DNA from: Yoonia ponticola
GTDB taxonomy: Bacteria > Pseudomonadota > Alphaproteobacteria > Rhodobacterales > Rhodobacteraceae
DNA length: 64,000 bases
Assembly: GCF_014199395.1 (NCBI RefSeq)
Contig: NZ_JACIJM010000001.1
Span: 124,001 to 188,000, forward strand
Direction of reading: 5' to 3'
How positions within the stretch are numbered: position 1 is the stretch's first letter; each line of letters begins with the position of its first letter. Shown here one piece after another: positions 62,780 to 64,000 of this stretch. Both the position numbers and the translations under genes were made by a program. The notes under the pieces were generated by a model that worked only from the letters and a program-made list of their open reading frames with translations, was not told the DNA's origin and made no database searches.

Positions 62780-64000
62780 TTGAAATCGCTGGCGAAAGTT
62801 ACGCATTGCACGATCCACGTGTGGTCGCTGCGTTGATTGGTGTGTTGGTCGTCATCGCAGTGCTGTGGTTGCTGATTTCATCCGCTCGCAAAGCCACGCA
62901 CTCGACGCTTTTGGTGCAGGATGTTGCGGCTCACATGAGCCGTTTGTCCTACGATGTGACTGCGCTGTCGCAGGGGCAACACCAGCTTGCGGGTAATATC
63001 CAAACCGTCAGCGACGCGCAGGCCAACGCCCAAGTGCGTGTGATCCAGACGATGGAAACGCGGCTGGCAGAGGTGCAAACGCAGGTTGCAGATCGTCTGG
63101 CAGATAATGCCCGAAAATCCGCGATGAGCATGTCCGAGATGCAGGAGCGGATGAAGGAAACGCTGTCTGGTTCGTCCGAGAAAACGACGCAAAGCCTGAC
63201 GCAATTACAAGAACGGTTGGCGACTATCGACAAGGCCCAGACCAATATCGAAAAACTGTCGGGCGATGTTTTGTCCCTGCAAGATATCCTGTCGAACAAA
63301 CAACGGCGCGGTATGTTTGGTGAAATCCAGCTGACGGATATTGTGTCAAAAGCGCTACCATCGGATGCTTATGCGCTGCAGGCGACGCTTTCCAACGGCA
63401 AACGTGCCGATTGTTTGGTGCACCTGCCGAACCCGCCGGGACCGATTGTCATCGACGCTAAGTTTCCGTTTGAAGCTTATGAGGTCTATGCCGCCGCCGA
63501 GACAAAACCGGAGCAGGAGGCCGCATTGCGCGATCTTGGCAACGCGGTGAAGGTCCACATCAAAGCGATTTCTGACAAATACATCATCGAAGGTGAAACC
63601 GCTGACGGCGCCATCATGTTCCTGCCTTCCGAAGCTGTCTATGCCGAGCTACACGCGCGATTGCCACATGTCGTACGCGAAGGCTTTAACGCCCGCGTTT
63701 GGATTGTGTCGCCGACGACGTGCATGGCGACGTTGAACACGATGCGCGCGATACTGAAGGATGCGCGGATGCGTGAACAGGCGGGTGAAATCCGCAAGGC
63801 ATTGCGTTTGCTGCATCGTGACGTGGAGATCATCGGCGAAAAGGCCGGTAAGCTTGAGGTCCACTTGCGTCAGGCGGGTGACGACGTCGCTGGCGTGTTG
63901 ACTGCTGCGACCCGCGCTGGGAAACGTGCGGATCGGTTGGACAATTTCGACTTTGAAGAACTCGCGCCAGATGCGGAACCAAAGGCGGTTCCACTTGCGC
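62776..64000 (+). CDS. rmuC: DNA recombination protein RmuC (3' end beyond the window)
   Basis: The gene starts at ATG 62776, overlapping the mutL stop, and remains open to the edge, giving 408 codons. The N-terminal membrane helix (VVAALIGVLVVIAVLWLLIS, residues 17-36) is followed by a long coiled coil (about 45-165) and then the PD-(D/E)XK-like RmuC domain with GMFGEIQLTDIV, PIVIDAKFPFEAYE and MFLPSEAVYAEL. RmuC limits DNA inversions and is thought to act as a nuclease on recombination structures. Only a short C-terminal tail is missing. Confidence 0.93.
   Translation, partial: MIEIAGESYALHDPRVVAALIGVLVVIAVLWLLISSARKATHSTLLVQDVAAHMSRLSYDVTALSQGQHQLAGNIQTVSDAQANAQVRVIQTMETRLAEVQTQVADRLADNARKSAMSMSEMQERMKETLSGSSEKTTQSLTQLQERLATIDKAQTNIEKLSGDVLSLQDILSNKQRRGMFGEIQLTDIVSKALPSDAYALQATLSNGKRADCLVHLPNPPGPIVIDAKFPFEAYEVYAAAETKPEQEAALRDLGNAVKVHIKAISDKYIIEGETADGAIMFLPSEAVYAELHARLPHVVREGFNARVWIVSPTTCMATLNTMRAILKDARMREQAGEIRKALRLLHRDVEIIGEKAGKLEVHLRQAGDDVAGVLTAATRAGKRADRLDNFDFEELAPDAEPKAVPLA

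Overview
The window looks like chromosomal DNA of an alphaproteobacterium of the marine Roseobacter group (Rhodobacteraceae sensu lato). This is inferred from the petABC (Rieske, cytochrome b, cytochrome c1) order, the dapF-mtaB and mutL-rmuC gene pairs, a B12-dependent ribonucleotide reductase as the RNR present, several high-affinity ABC importers, and moderate-to-high GC coding sequence. I cannot fix the genus. No rRNA, CRISPR array, complete insertion sequence or prophage is visible. There is one tRNA gene, tRNA-Lys(TTT).

Layout. 217-2493: nrdJ, followed by its terminator. 2494-4525: a small irregular stretch with a probable remnant of a TniB-like transposition ATPase and an exported MTA/SAH-nucleosidase-like protein. 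4526-15359: the main accessory block. A GntR regulator and a flavin reductase point left; pointing right are a peptide/opine-type ABC transporter, a CodA-like amidohydrolase, a TrzN/AtzA-like amidohydrolase, a CDA-fold deaminase and a hydantoin/allantoin-type racemase. It reads as an uptake and breakdown pathway for an unidentified nitrogen-rich, probably heterocyclic compound. 15360-16159: an AT-rich gene-poor stretch with tandem repeats, dyads and a clear terminator, possibly a small RNA locus. 16160-21053: small stress or unknown genes (GST, WYL regulator, DUF421, PHB-depolymerase-like esterase, YciE/YciF-like protein). 21287-26827: an exported metallo-beta-lactamase-fold hydrolase, tRNA-Lys, dapF-mtaB, two GST-family proteins and a small outer-membrane beta-barrel. 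27205-29981: petABC, the cytochrome bc1 complex.

30086-33386: thiBPQ thiamine importer under a TPP riboswitch. 33451-37396: a siderophore-type iron ABC importer with a divergent DUF2218 gene. 37393-39398: an AhpD-like / FrnE-like / TetR operon preceded by two long perfect inverted repeats. 39417-43636: an RND efflux pump pair. 43881-45971: a PAS-GGDEF-EAL protein. 46190-49896: a cobalamin riboswitch, a short leader ORF, a thioredoxin-like [2Fe-2S] protein and a BtuFCD-type corrinoid importer. 49954-51172: DUF2946 and YcnI (DUF1775) copper-associated genes. 51414-58045: a sorbitol/mannitol operon (ABC importer, AraC regulator, mannitol dehydrogenase, ATPase). 58192-60836: an active/inactive M16 peptidase pair. 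60935-64000: mutL and the 5' part of rmuC.

How they fit together: much of the window is scavenging (nitrogen compounds, thiamine, siderophore iron, corrinoids, polyols). The class II RNR at the left end makes DNA precursor synthesis depend on adenosylcobalamin, which fits with the riboswitch-controlled corrinoid importer. The best candidates for undescribed biology are the heterocycle operon with its four-box operator array, the paired long palindromes before the AhpD/FrnE/TetR operon, the small leader ORF after the cobalamin riboswitch, a DapF with Ser in place of a catalytic Cys, and the possible small RNA locus near 15.7-15.9 kb.
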